Positions 16,673 through 23,319 of a DNA stretch of 26,514 nucleotides are shown here, piece after piece. The DNA comes from Caryophanales bacterium UBA6769 (GTDB lineage Bacteria; Bacillota; Bacilli; Bacillales; UBA6769): NCBI GenBank assembly GCA_002453275.1, contig DKGN01000014.1:3866-30379 (forward strand), given 5' to 3'. The stretch's first letter is position 1, and every line of letters starts with the position of its first letter. Made by a program: the position numbers and the translations under genes. Under the pieces are notes generated by a model. That model saw only the letters and a list, made by a program, of their open reading frames with translations, did not search any database and was not told where the DNA came from.

Positions 16673-18043
16673 CTACATCTCCTTTATATGAACATGAACA
16701 TTCTGTTCAATGAGATGACGAGGGATCAGACTTGCCCACATACCTAATAAAGCTCGAGGCTTCTGATTTCCTAACCCCCCTCCCATTGATGGGGGACCAT
16801 TGAGACTCAAGGGAATGACAAATCTTCGTAGCAACGCGGCTTCTTGATACGTTTTTGCTCGTACAGCAATCCGCATATACAATTCATTCAACTCATCATC
16901 TTCTGTCGGGGGTTCCACCGTTGAGCCGTGTAACGAATTGTGACCGATATAATCCATTCTTATTTCTTCATATTTCACGCCTTTACGTTCTATTTGTTCA
17001 CGGATAATACTCTCTGCTTTTTTGACTTTCTTCACCGCATCAGGCCACGCATAACCGATAATCGCTTGGCCTAGATAACCGTCCGGGTAACCCATCACTG
17101 CTTTTAGTGTATCTGGCTTCGGCTTCCCTGTTGTTCCAGTTATTTTAACTCGGTTCGGGCCAATTTCTTCTAGTTTCGAAGTTGTAAAATTCGCAATCAC
17201 ATCTGGCGTAATATAGGCACTCGGATCATGAATTTCATATAACATCTGTTCACGAACGGTATTAAAATTCACTAGCCCTCCGCTCGTCTCCGTTTTCGTC
17301 AAAACAAATTCGCCATTCTCTTGAACTTCAGCGATCGGGTAGCCGATATTTGCCATATTTTCAACTTCCGACCAATTGCCGCTAAAGTTTCCACCTGTTG
17401 ACTGAGCCGAGCATTCCATAAGGTGTCCCATTAAAATACCTTGTGCTAAGCGATCCCAATCCTCTTCATCCCAGTTAAATTCGTAAATAAGTGGGGCCAA
17501 AAACTGTGCAGTGTCAGTCGTTCGACCCGTAATGACGATATCAGCACCTTCTCTTAATGCATCAACGATCGGTTGAACGCCAAGGTATGCGTTACTGAAT
17601 AAAATTTGATTTTGTACACGATCGAATGATTCACCTGTCTCCATATGTTCAAAGGAAACGCCTTTTGATTGAAACTCACTGTGCCGGTCTTTAATGTTAT
17701 CCCCTGTTACGACAGCAATTTTCAATCCTGTGATTCCGAGTTCATTTACAACACGAATAACTTCTTCGTATGCACCTTCGGGATTCATCCCACCCGCATT
17801 CGTTAACAGCTTAATCCCTTTCTCTTTTACATAAGGTAGCAGTGCTTTCATCGATGTCGTAATATCTTTTGTATATCCTTTTGATGAATCTTTCATTTTA
17901 TCTTTTAAAAGAATGGCCATCGTCAATTCCGCTAGACAATCAAAACTTATGTAATCGACATCACCATTTTTTGCAATATCAACGGCAGGCTCAATCGTAT
18001 CTCCGTAAAATCCTTGAGCAGCACCAATCCTAACTGTTTTCAT
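16673..18043 (-). CDS. AtuA-family protein (acyclic terpene utilisation, DUF1446)
   Basis: The 456-residue protein belongs to the AtuA/DUF1446 family, first linked to citronellol and geraniol breakdown in Pseudomonas; its reaction is not established. It starts MKTVRIGAAQGFYGDT and contains DYISFDCLAELTMA, KGIKLLTNAGGMNP, ADIVITGRTTDTAQ, ECSAQSTGGNFSG and LNGPPSMGGGLGNQKPRAL, all typical of the family. I prefer ATG 18043. The GTG at 18067 would include the Shine-Dalgarno AAAGGAGAG in the coding region, although the spacing to 18043 is long. It replaces the HMG-CoA lyase present in the B. subtilis yng operon, which hints at a different fate for the carboxylated, hydrated intermediate. That last point is inference. 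Confidence 0.9.
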   Translation of the reverse strand: MKTVRIGAAQGFYGDTIEPAVDIAKNGDVDYISFDCLAELTMAILLKDKMKDSSKGYTKDITTSMKALLPYVKEKGIKLLTNAGGMNPEGAYEEVIRVVNELGITGLKIAVVTGDNIKDRHSEFQSKGVSFEHMETGESFDRVQNQILFSNAYLGVQPIVDALREGADIVITGRTTDTAQFLAPLIYEFNWDEEDWDRLAQGILMGHLMECSAQSTGGNFSGNWSEVENMANIGYPIAEVQENGEFVLTKTETSGGLVNFNTVREQMLYEIHDPSAYITPDVIANFTTSKLEEIGPNRVKITGTTGKPKPDTLKAVMGYPDGYLGQAIIGYAWPDAVKKVKKAESIIREQIERKGVKYEEIRMDYIGHNSLHGSTVEPPTEDDELNELYMRIAVRAKTYQEAALLRRFVIPLSLNGPPSMGGGLGNQKPRALLGMWASLIPRHLIEQNVHVHIKEM

Positions 18044-18076
18044 CTTTTTCGAAGTCTCTCCTTTCACTTTTCAAGT

Positions 18077-18286
18077 CTATTTTAGTGTGATGACAACATC
18101 TCCTTCTTGAACAAAATCCCCTTCGGAAACGGCAATTGACTCAACAACACCAGCCCCGCTTGCCTCAATTGGAATTTCCATTTTCATAGACTCCAAGATT
18201 GCGACTTCATCTCCCTCTTCAATCTTGTCACCAACTTTAACGATCATTTTCCACATATTCCCACTCATCGGACATGTAATTTGCAT
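18077..18286 (-). CDS. Small biotin/lipoyl attachment protein (biotin carboxyl carrier)
   Basis: The 69-residue protein is a single biotinyl domain. ESMKMEIPI carries the biotinylated Lys35, flanked by GDKIEEGDEVAIL and the mirror half GDFVQEGDVV, as in swinging-arm domains. Length and sequence closely resemble YngHB (BLAP) of Bacillus subtilis, a stand-alone biotin carrier in the leucine-type carboxylase operon. It should shuttle CO2 between the biotin carboxylase at 10972 and the carboxyltransferase at 12331, both of which lack a carrier domain. ATG 18286 lies three bases after the hydratase stop, with its Shine-Dalgarno GAAAGGAG inside the hydratase's last codons. Confidence 0.93.
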   Translation of the reverse strand: MQITCPMSGNMWKMIVKVGDKIEEGDEVAILESMKMEIPIEASGAGVVESIAVSEGDFVQEGDVVITLK

Positions 18287-18289
18287 GAT

Positions 18290-19075
18290 TTATTCTCCTT
18301 TCCAATCTGGTTGACGTTTTTCAAGAAATGCGCGTGCACCTTCCTTCAAATCTTCACTTTGAAATGACACGAGCCGTAACGTTGATAAGTAATCAAAGGA
18401 TTTTAACAAATCCATTTGTTCTGTCGTGTAAAAAGCATCAAAAGCAAGCCCGACAGCAAGAGGACTGTGCGAAGCAATTGCTTTCGCCATGTTCCACGTT
18501 TCTACTTGCAACGCTTCTCGCTCTACTACTCTATGAACAAGGTTGAGTTCTTTTGCTTCGTCGGCTGAAAAAATTTCTGCCGTAAGCATCATTTCCATCG
18601 CCTTTCGATCTCCGACTGCACGACGGACCCAAGGTAAAATAACGAACGGAACGAGCCCAAGCTTTAATTCGGTCAATCCAAATTTGGCATCTGTCGATGC
18701 AATTGCAATATGGGACATCGCAACAAGTCCCGTGCCACCACCTAATGCAGCACCATTAACAGATGCAATTAATGGTTTCTTCAAAGTAGCTCCAAGTTTA
18801 AATAATTCTGTACTTTCTCTACCTTTCTTATGGAGTACCGGCACAGATGTCGTCATGTTCTGTTTAAATTCATTTAAATTTCCACCAGCAGAAAAAGCTT
18901 TACCAGAACCAGTCAATATAATCGCTCTCACGTCATCATCACCATCTGCTCGTGTCAGAGCAGAGACTAACTCTTTCGTAGATTGACCAGAAAGTGGATT
19001 TCTCATTTCAGGTTGATTAAGTGTAATTGTCGCTATCTGTTCACGGACGTCGTATAAAATTGTTTCATATTCCAA
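18290..19075 (-). CDS. Enoyl-CoA hydratase, LiuC/AtuE-like (methylglutaconyl / isohexenylglutaconyl-CoA type)
   Basis: The 261-residue crotonase is the first gene of the operon. The oxyanion segment AFSAGGNLNEF and ALGGGTGL are present. The first classical catalytic glutamate is replaced by Gly116 (GGGTG), while the second, Glu136 in FGLTELKLGLVP, remains 20 residues later. This GGGxG...GLTE pattern is typical of LiuC/AtuE-like hydratases acting after a biotin carboxylation. TTG 19075 is chosen as start: AGAGG lies eight bases upstream, whereas the in-frame GTG 19084 abuts it. A -24/-12 promoter lies about 40 bases upstream, leaving a leader of about 29 bases. Confidence 0.87.
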   Translation of the reverse strand: MEYETILYDVREQIATITLNQPEMRNPLSGQSTKELVSALTRADGDDDVRAIILTGSGKAFSAGGNLNEFKQNMTTSVPVLHKKGRESTELFKLGATLKKPLIASVNGAALGGGTGLVAMSHIAIASTDAKFGLTELKLGLVPFVILPWVRRAVGDRKAMEMMLTAEIFSADEAKELNLVHRVVEREALQVETWNMAKAIASHSPLAVGLAFDAFYTTEQMDLLKSFDYLSTLRLVSFQSEDLKEGARAFLEKRQPDWKGE

Positions 19076-19114
19076 TCCTTGCACCTCTTTCTTTCATCAC
19101 TATGTAAATGAATA

Positions 19115-19131
19115 TGCAATATTCATGCCAA
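19115..19131 (-). promoter_or_regulatory. Sigma-54 (-24/-12) promoter of the nine-gene operon
   Basis: Read on the minus strand the site is TTGGCATG-N4-TTGCA, with GG and GC exactly 12 bases apart. It departs from the classical TTGGCACG-N4-TTGCW at one position. Start would be near 19104, upstream of TTG 19075. The adjacent divergent gene encodes a sigma-54-dependent activator with an intact GAFTGA loop, so the assignment is well supported by context. Confidence 0.88.
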
Positions 19132-19137
19132 TATAGG

Positions 19138-19158
19138 AAACGTATCGTTAATACGTTT
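19138..19158. promoter_or_regulatory. Perfect palindrome, probable regulator binding site
   Basis: AAACGTAT-N5-ATACGTTT is a perfect 8-bp inverted repeat in the divergent intergenic region. It lies just upstream of the -24 element (centre about 44 bases from the predicted operon start) and about 70 bases before the -35 of the activator gene. The size and symmetry fit the dimeric Fis-type domain of the neighbouring activator. It is closer to the promoter than most enhancer sites, so it may also serve as an autoregulatory operator. Confidence 0.6.
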
Positions 19159-19227
19159 GTACTGGTTTTGAAAACTAAACAAATGTCGTTATTTTTCTAC
19201 AAGTGTCCAGTAAATGAAACAACTGAA

Positions 19228-19256
19228 TTGCATTATTGTGCTAATTTTTGTATAAT
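19228..19256 (+). promoter_or_regulatory. Sigma-A promoter of the sigma-54 activator gene
   Basis: TTGCAT (19228-19233) and a perfect TATAAT (19251-19256) are separated by exactly 17 bases. Start would be near 19263, giving a very short leader before GGGAGG and ATG 19283. The activator therefore seems to be made from a vegetative promoter. Confidence 0.75.
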
Positions 19257-19282
19257 TCTAAAAACGGGAGGTGTGTGAAAAG

Positions 19283-21400
19283 ATGGAAGTGCAACATTTA
19301 TTAACCGCAGAGTTTATTAAAGTAAAACCGAATACGACGGCAAGAGAAACCCTTTCCCTCTTTTTAGAACACCAGCAAGATCTTGCCTGTGTCATGGAAG
19401 AAAACAAATTAATTGGAATCGTAACGAAGTACTCGCTTTATCGGTTATTGTTAAAAAACGACTCACTCGATACAGAGATTAATTCCGTCATTATAAAAGA
19501 TGTCGTTGTTTTACAAAAAAATGAAAGTGTCTATGAAGCGAAAAATATTCTCGTCAAACATCGAATTGGACATGCTGTTGTTTTGAACACGGAGAATGAA
19601 GTTGTCGGAGTAATGACAAAGTCTGATTTGATTAATGGTCTAATTAAACGTTCTGAAAATTTAGTTCATCGCCTAAAATCTCTTATGAATCATTTGCAAG
19701 AATCAGTCATAGCCGTTGACCTACAATTAAAGATTACATCGATTAATAACAAGGCGATGACATTATTTAACGTGACAGAAGACGAAATTCTTCATCAACC
19801 AGTGAGTGACGTATTTCCCGACCTCGCTCAAGAATTAAAGCAAACGATTAACACGAGAGAAGGCATTGATTCGAAGCGAATTGACTTACATAACACAACG
19901 ACTTTTTCTTCCTTCTTTCCAATTAACGAATGGGGAAAAGTGAATGGCGCCATGGTCGTATTGAAAGATGTCACCGATTTTGAAAAAATTGCAACCGAAT
20001 TGGAATCAACGAAACGGATCGAAAAAATACTAGATAGCGCACTAGAGGCAGCTTATGATGCAGTCGTGATTACAGACAATGATGGTAATGTAACAAAAGC
20101 AAACGCGACATTCCTTACTTTATTTGGCTATCCGACAATTGAAGACATTCTTGGAAAATCAATTAACCGACTCACTCCAGCCTTACCTATTCAACAGACT
20201 CCTTCTGCTACACATCGACCCGACGCCAAACTCATTGAAATTAACGAGCGAAAAGCGATTTTTAACCAAATGCCGATCATTCAAAACAACAAAAAAATTG
20301 GCGACATTTATAAAATCATTTATGAGCAGCTCGATGTATGGAAGGATTTATTACAGCATATGGATCGCCTTGAAAGCGAATTATCGTTTTACCGTAGGGA
20401 GTTAAAGCGGATTTCTGCAAAAAGCGATCCGTTCTTTTCATTCGTTTCAAAAAGTGACAAGATTAAACATATAAAAAAAGAAGCGCACATTGCTGCCAAA
20501 AGTTTTGCGAACGTATTACTTACGGGTGAAAGTGGAACGGGTAAAGAGCTTATTGCAGATGGCATTCATCGTGCTTCAGGACGCACGGGTGCCTTCATTA
20601 AAATAAACTGCGCAGCTTTCCCAGAAAATCTCCTAGAATCTGAATTTTTTGGGTATGCAGACGGGGCTTTCACCGGCGCTCGTAAAGGTGGAAAACCTGG
20701 TAAATTTGAACTTGCCCATCGTGGTACGTTATTTTTAGATGAAATTGGGGATATGCCACAGTCACTTCAAGCGAAGCTTTTAAGAGTGTTGCAAGAAAAA
20801 GAGTTTGAACGAATTGGAGACACTGAAACGATAAAAGTAGATGTCAGAATTATTACTGCTACAAATAAAGATCTGTTAAAGCTCGTGCAAGAAGGGCATT
20901 TTCGTGAAGATTTATACTACCGTGTTCATGTGATAAATTTACATCTTCCCCCTCTTAGGGAACGACCAGACGACATCCCAATTCTCGTTGAACACTTTTT
21001 ACAAAAGCTTAAAATGAAAACAGATAAAGATGTCGTTGGTCTTATGCCGGAAGCTATTCAAAAGCTTCAATCGTATCATTGGCCAGGTAATGTAAGGCAA
21101 TTGGAAAACATTATCGAGCGTTCCTTTCATTTTACAAATGATCGTTGGATTGATTCGCAATCGATTCTGTTAGATAGCGATTGGAATGAAGGAAACTCAT
21201 TAAACTTTGAAAGTCAGCTGACAACAGTAGGGAATCGACAATCAATTCTCGATGAAGCCGATAAAAATATGCTACTTCAAGCGCTTGAACATTCGAATGG
21301 AAATCGCACGGCAGCAGCAAAATTACTCGGCATTAGTCGTTCGACGTTATACCAAAAATTAAAAAAATATGACATACAATCGAGGGAAAAATGGTATTAA
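19283..21400 (+). CDS. Sigma-54-dependent transcriptional activator (CBS-PAS-AAA+-Fis)
   Basis: The 705-residue enhancer-binding protein probably drives the divergent catabolic operon. Two CBS motifs fill about residues 1-118, a first PAS domain about 125-225 and a second PAS-like segment about 250-350, so a nucleotide or acyl-CoA-linked signal and a small ligand could both be sensed. The AAA+ domain follows, with Walker A TGESGTGKE near 413, the sigma-54 contact loop GAFTGA near 460, Walker B LFLDEIGDM near 485 and WPGNVRQLEN. The C-terminal Fis helix-turn-helix (NRTAAAKLLGISRSTLYQKL) ends the protein. I start it at ATG 19283 after GGGAGG; an upstream in-frame GTG (19271) overlaps the Shine-Dalgarno. 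Architecture resembles BkdR/AcoR-type regulators but with added CBS domains. Confidence 0.93.
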   Translation: MEVQHLLTAEFIKVKPNTTARETLSLFLEHQQDLACVMEENKLIGIVTKYSLYRLLLKNDSLDTEINSVIIKDVVVLQKNESVYEAKNILVKHRIGHAVVLNTENEVVGVMTKSDLINGLIKRSENLVHRLKSLMNHLQESVIAVDLQLKITSINNKAMTLFNVTEDEILHQPVSDVFPDLAQELKQTINTREGIDSKRIDLHNTTTFSSFFPINEWGKVNGAMVVLKDVTDFEKIATELESTKRIEKILDSALEAAYDAVVITDNDGNVTKANATFLTLFGYPTIEDILGKSINRLTPALPIQQTPSATHRPDAKLIEINERKAIFNQMPIIQNNKKIGDIYKIIYEQLDVWKDLLQHMDRLESELSFYRRELKRISAKSDPFFSFVSKSDKIKHIKKEAHIAAKSFANVLLTGESGTGKELIADGIHRASGRTGAFIKINCAAFPENLLESEFFGYADGAFTGARKGGKPGKFELAHRGTLFLDEIGDMPQSLQAKLLRVLQEKEFERIGDTETIKVDVRIITATNKDLLKLVQEGHFREDLYYRVHVINLHLPPLRERPDDIPILVEHFLQKLKMKTDKDVVGLMPEAIQKLQSYHWPGNVRQLENIIERSFHFTNDRWIDSQSILLDSDWNEGNSLNFESQLTTVGNRQSILDEADKNMLLQALEHSNGNRTAAAKLLGISRSTLYQKLKKYDIQSREKWY

Positions 21401-21404
21401 AAAA

Positions 21405-21446
21405 GACTCTCACTAGTCAACATTGACAATGAGAGTCTATTCTTTC
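21405..21446. terminator. Bidirectional rho-independent terminator
   Basis: GACTCTCA (21405-21412) pairs perfectly with TGAGAGTC (21430-21437), and an inner GTCAA/TTGAC pair extends it. TATTCTTTC follows on the + strand and TTTTTT on the minus strand. It ends the activator transcript (stop 21400) and can end transcripts coming from the DJ-1 gene. Confidence 0.85.
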
Positions 21447-21454
21447 TATTGTGA

Positions 21455-21594
21455 GTTCAAAAAGAAGGTAAATGGGAGGCAAGATCGGCTAAGTCAATGA
21501 CAGCCTGGTTTTAAAGTGAACTTAGCAAGTTTCTAGCCGACGCGTAGAAACGTCAAGCTGACTCACAGCCTATGAGCCTCCGAACCTTTTGAAC
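21455..21594. repeat. Highly structured intergenic element with terminal inverted repeats
   Basis: The ends are perfect inverted repeats, GTTCAAAA (21455-21462) and TTTTGAAC (21587-21594). Nested inside are AGGT/ACCT and GGAGGC/GCCTCC (21475-21480 with 21576-21581). Within the core lie GCTAAGT/ACTTAGC, GTTTCTA/TAGAAAC and the overlapping alternative CGGCTA/TAGCCG. No open frame of note is present. The element starts three bases after the DJ-1 stop codon. This could be a MITE-like repeat or a structured RNA; I cannot name it. Confidence 0.6.
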
Positions 21595-21597
21595 ATC

Positions 21598-22113
21598 CTA
21601 TTTTAATAGCTTAAGCATTTCTCTATTGAATGCTTCCAAATCAGCGGGCGTTCGACTTGTGACAAGTTGGTTTTGACAAACAACGACCTCTTTATCGTGT
21701 AAAGTTGCACCAGCATTTTTAATATCGACGTGAATCGATTTATAGCCTGTCACATCTCGACCCTTTAATGTTTCAGCTGTAATAAGAAGTTGGGGTCCGT
21801 GACAAATGGTAAAGACCGGTTTTTTGCTATTCATAAATTCTTTTGCAAATTCAACAAAACGGTCATCCGCCCTTAAAATATCCGGTGAAAACCCACCTGG
21901 AATTAGTAAGGCGTCAAATTCTGAAGGCTTCACATCATCAATAGCGGCGTCTACACTGACATCCGCTTCACCATTTTTCCCTTTTAACGCTTTTCCTTGT
22001 TCTTTCTCGATCACGACAACATTGTGACCTGCTTCAGTTAATGCTTTTTTGGGTTCGATGAATTCCGATTCTTCGAACAAATCCGTCATAACAACGGCGA
22101 TACGCTTACTCAT
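21598..22113 (-). CDS. DJ-1/PfpI family protein (YfkM-like stress protein)
   Basis: The 171-residue protein has the DJ-1/PfpI fold. The nucleophile elbow reads FTICHGPQ with Cys104, and an N-terminal acidic cluster FEESEF provides the partner glutamate. Members have been described as proteases, glyoxalases or deglycases; YfkM of Bacillus subtilis is a general stress protein. The function here is best stated as a cytosolic electrophile-stress protein of uncertain reaction. ATG 22113 has GGAGG upstream, and a sigma-B-like promoter lies in the 70-base gap before it. It could also be read from the racemase gene above. Confidence 0.87.
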   Translation of the reverse strand: MSKRIAVVMTDLFEESEFIEPKKALTEAGHNVVVIEKEQGKALKGKNGEADVSVDAAIDDVKPSEFDALLIPGGFSPDILRADDRFVEFAKEFMNSKKPVFTICHGPQLLITAETLKGRDVTGYKSIHVDIKNAGATLHDKEVVVCQNQLVTSRTPADLEAFNREMLKLLK

Positions 22114-22140
22114 GTTTTCAACCTCCTCTCCATTATGGTA

Positions 22141-22165
22141 TAACCCGTAAGAGCTCTAAGCAAAC
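22141..22165 (-). promoter_or_regulatory. Candidate sigma-B promoter for the DJ-1 gene
   Basis: On the minus strand GTTTGC (22165-22160) and GGGTTA (22146-22141) are 13 bases apart, close to the general-stress consensus GTTTAA-N12-15-GGGTAT. The spacing and the known sigma-B control of YfkM in Bacillus subtilis support it; each hexamer has mismatches. Confidence 0.4.
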
Positions 22166-22183
22166 GTAAATGGATGGATGTAT

Positions 22184-23308
22184 TTATTGTTTATCTAAAA
22201 GTTTTCCAATAATCTCCTCATTGTGTTCGCCGAGAGAAGGTGCATTTGTCTGAATTTGTGCAGGCGTGTCTGATAGTTTAATCGGATTGGCAATATGTGT
22301 TTGTTTTTCCACATTCACAATCATATCTCTTGCCTGGATTTGAGGATCATTTAACATTTCACCTAAAGTTAACACAGGAGAAACACAAGCTTCGATATCC
22401 TCAAAGACACTTACCCATTCAACTAGTGACTTTTTATGTAATTCTTGTTGAATTGTCGCACGTAGCTCATCTTGCTTCTCCTGGGAAGAATCAAGGAGCG
22501 GTATCAAATCAGGTCGGTCAATCCCTTCACAAAATGCACGCCAAAACTTCGGCTCAAGTGCGCCAACTGAAAGATGGCGACCGTCTTTCGTTTCGTACAC
22601 GTCATAGCAGGCACGACCGCCAGCTAATGTAAGCTCCCCTTGCTCTGCTGTTTGCCCAGCTAAATGTTCTGGAAGAATCGTTTGCATCCATGAGAGAACA
22701 CCATCGGTCATCGATATATCAACGAATTGCCCTTTACCTGTCAGATTGCGTCCTAGTAACGCAGTTAATATTCCGGTCACACCCATTAAAGCACCACCAC
22801 CGAGATCAGCTACTTGTGTAGCAGGCACTGTCGGCTTTTCAGATGTTCTCCTGTTAAAGTGAAGCATTCCTGCATAACTTAAATAATTAATGTCGTGACC
22901 TGGCTTGTCTTTGTATGGTCCCGTCTGGCCATAGCCGGTAATCGCACAATACACGAGCCCAGGATTAAGCTCCTTTAAACGATCATAACCAATTCCAAGT
23001 CGATCCATGACTCCAGGTCGAAATGACTCGACGACAACGTCAGCCGTTTTTACTAATTGACAAAAGTGCCCACGATCGGATTCTTCTTTTAAATTTAAAG
23101 TTACGCTTTTTTTGTTCCGATTCAGCGATGCGAAGAGCGCACTATACCCATCAACTTGTGGCTGTGTCCAACGTGCATAATCTCCGATGTTTGGTTCTTC
23201 AATTTTAATAACTTCCGCTCCGAAATCAGCAAGCATTTGACTACAATACGGTCCAGGTAATAATCTCGTTAAATCTAAGACACGAATGTTCGCTAATGGT
23301 AAGGTCAT
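22184..23308 (-). CDS. Alpha-methylacyl-CoA racemase-like family III CoA-transferase
   Basis: The 374-residue CaiB/BaiF-fold protein has the catalytic set of 2-methylacyl-CoA racemases. His138 in GHDINY and Asp168 in VADLGGG are exactly 30 residues apart, and Glu252 in ALEPKFW follows 84 residues later, matching His126, Asp156 and Glu241 of the mycobacterial racemase MCR. The N-terminal LDLTRLLPGPYCSQMLADFGAEV is standard for the superfamily. It would interconvert (2R)- and (2S)-2-methylacyl-CoAs, needed to degrade methyl-branched chains. A CoA-transferase role cannot be excluded. ATG 23308 has AAGGAGG upstream, and it lies 11 bases after the kinase-like gene. Confidence 0.85.
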   Translation of the reverse strand: MTLPLANIRVLDLTRLLPGPYCSQMLADFGAEVIKIEEPNIGDYARWTQPQVDGYSALFASLNRNKKSVTLNLKEESDRGHFCQLVKTADVVVESFRPGVMDRLGIGYDRLKELNPGLVYCAITGYGQTGPYKDKPGHDINYLSYAGMLHFNRRTSEKPTVPATQVADLGGGALMGVTGILTALLGRNLTGKGQFVDISMTDGVLSWMQTILPEHLAGQTAEQGELTLAGGRACYDVYETKDGRHLSVGALEPKFWRAFCEGIDRPDLIPLLDSSQEKQDELRATIQQELHKKSLVEWVSVFEDIEACVSPVLTLGEMLNDPQIQARDMIVNVEKQTHIANPIKLSDTPAQIQTNAPSLGEHNEEIIGKLLDKQ

Positions 23309-23319
23309 TGAATTCCTCC

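Noticed and set aside
18543..18986. 147-codon open frame on the + strand
   Set aside because: It lies wholly antisense to the operon hydratase, has no convincing ribosome binding site and reads as low-complexity Ser/Ala-rich protein, a typical shadow of a minus strand gene.
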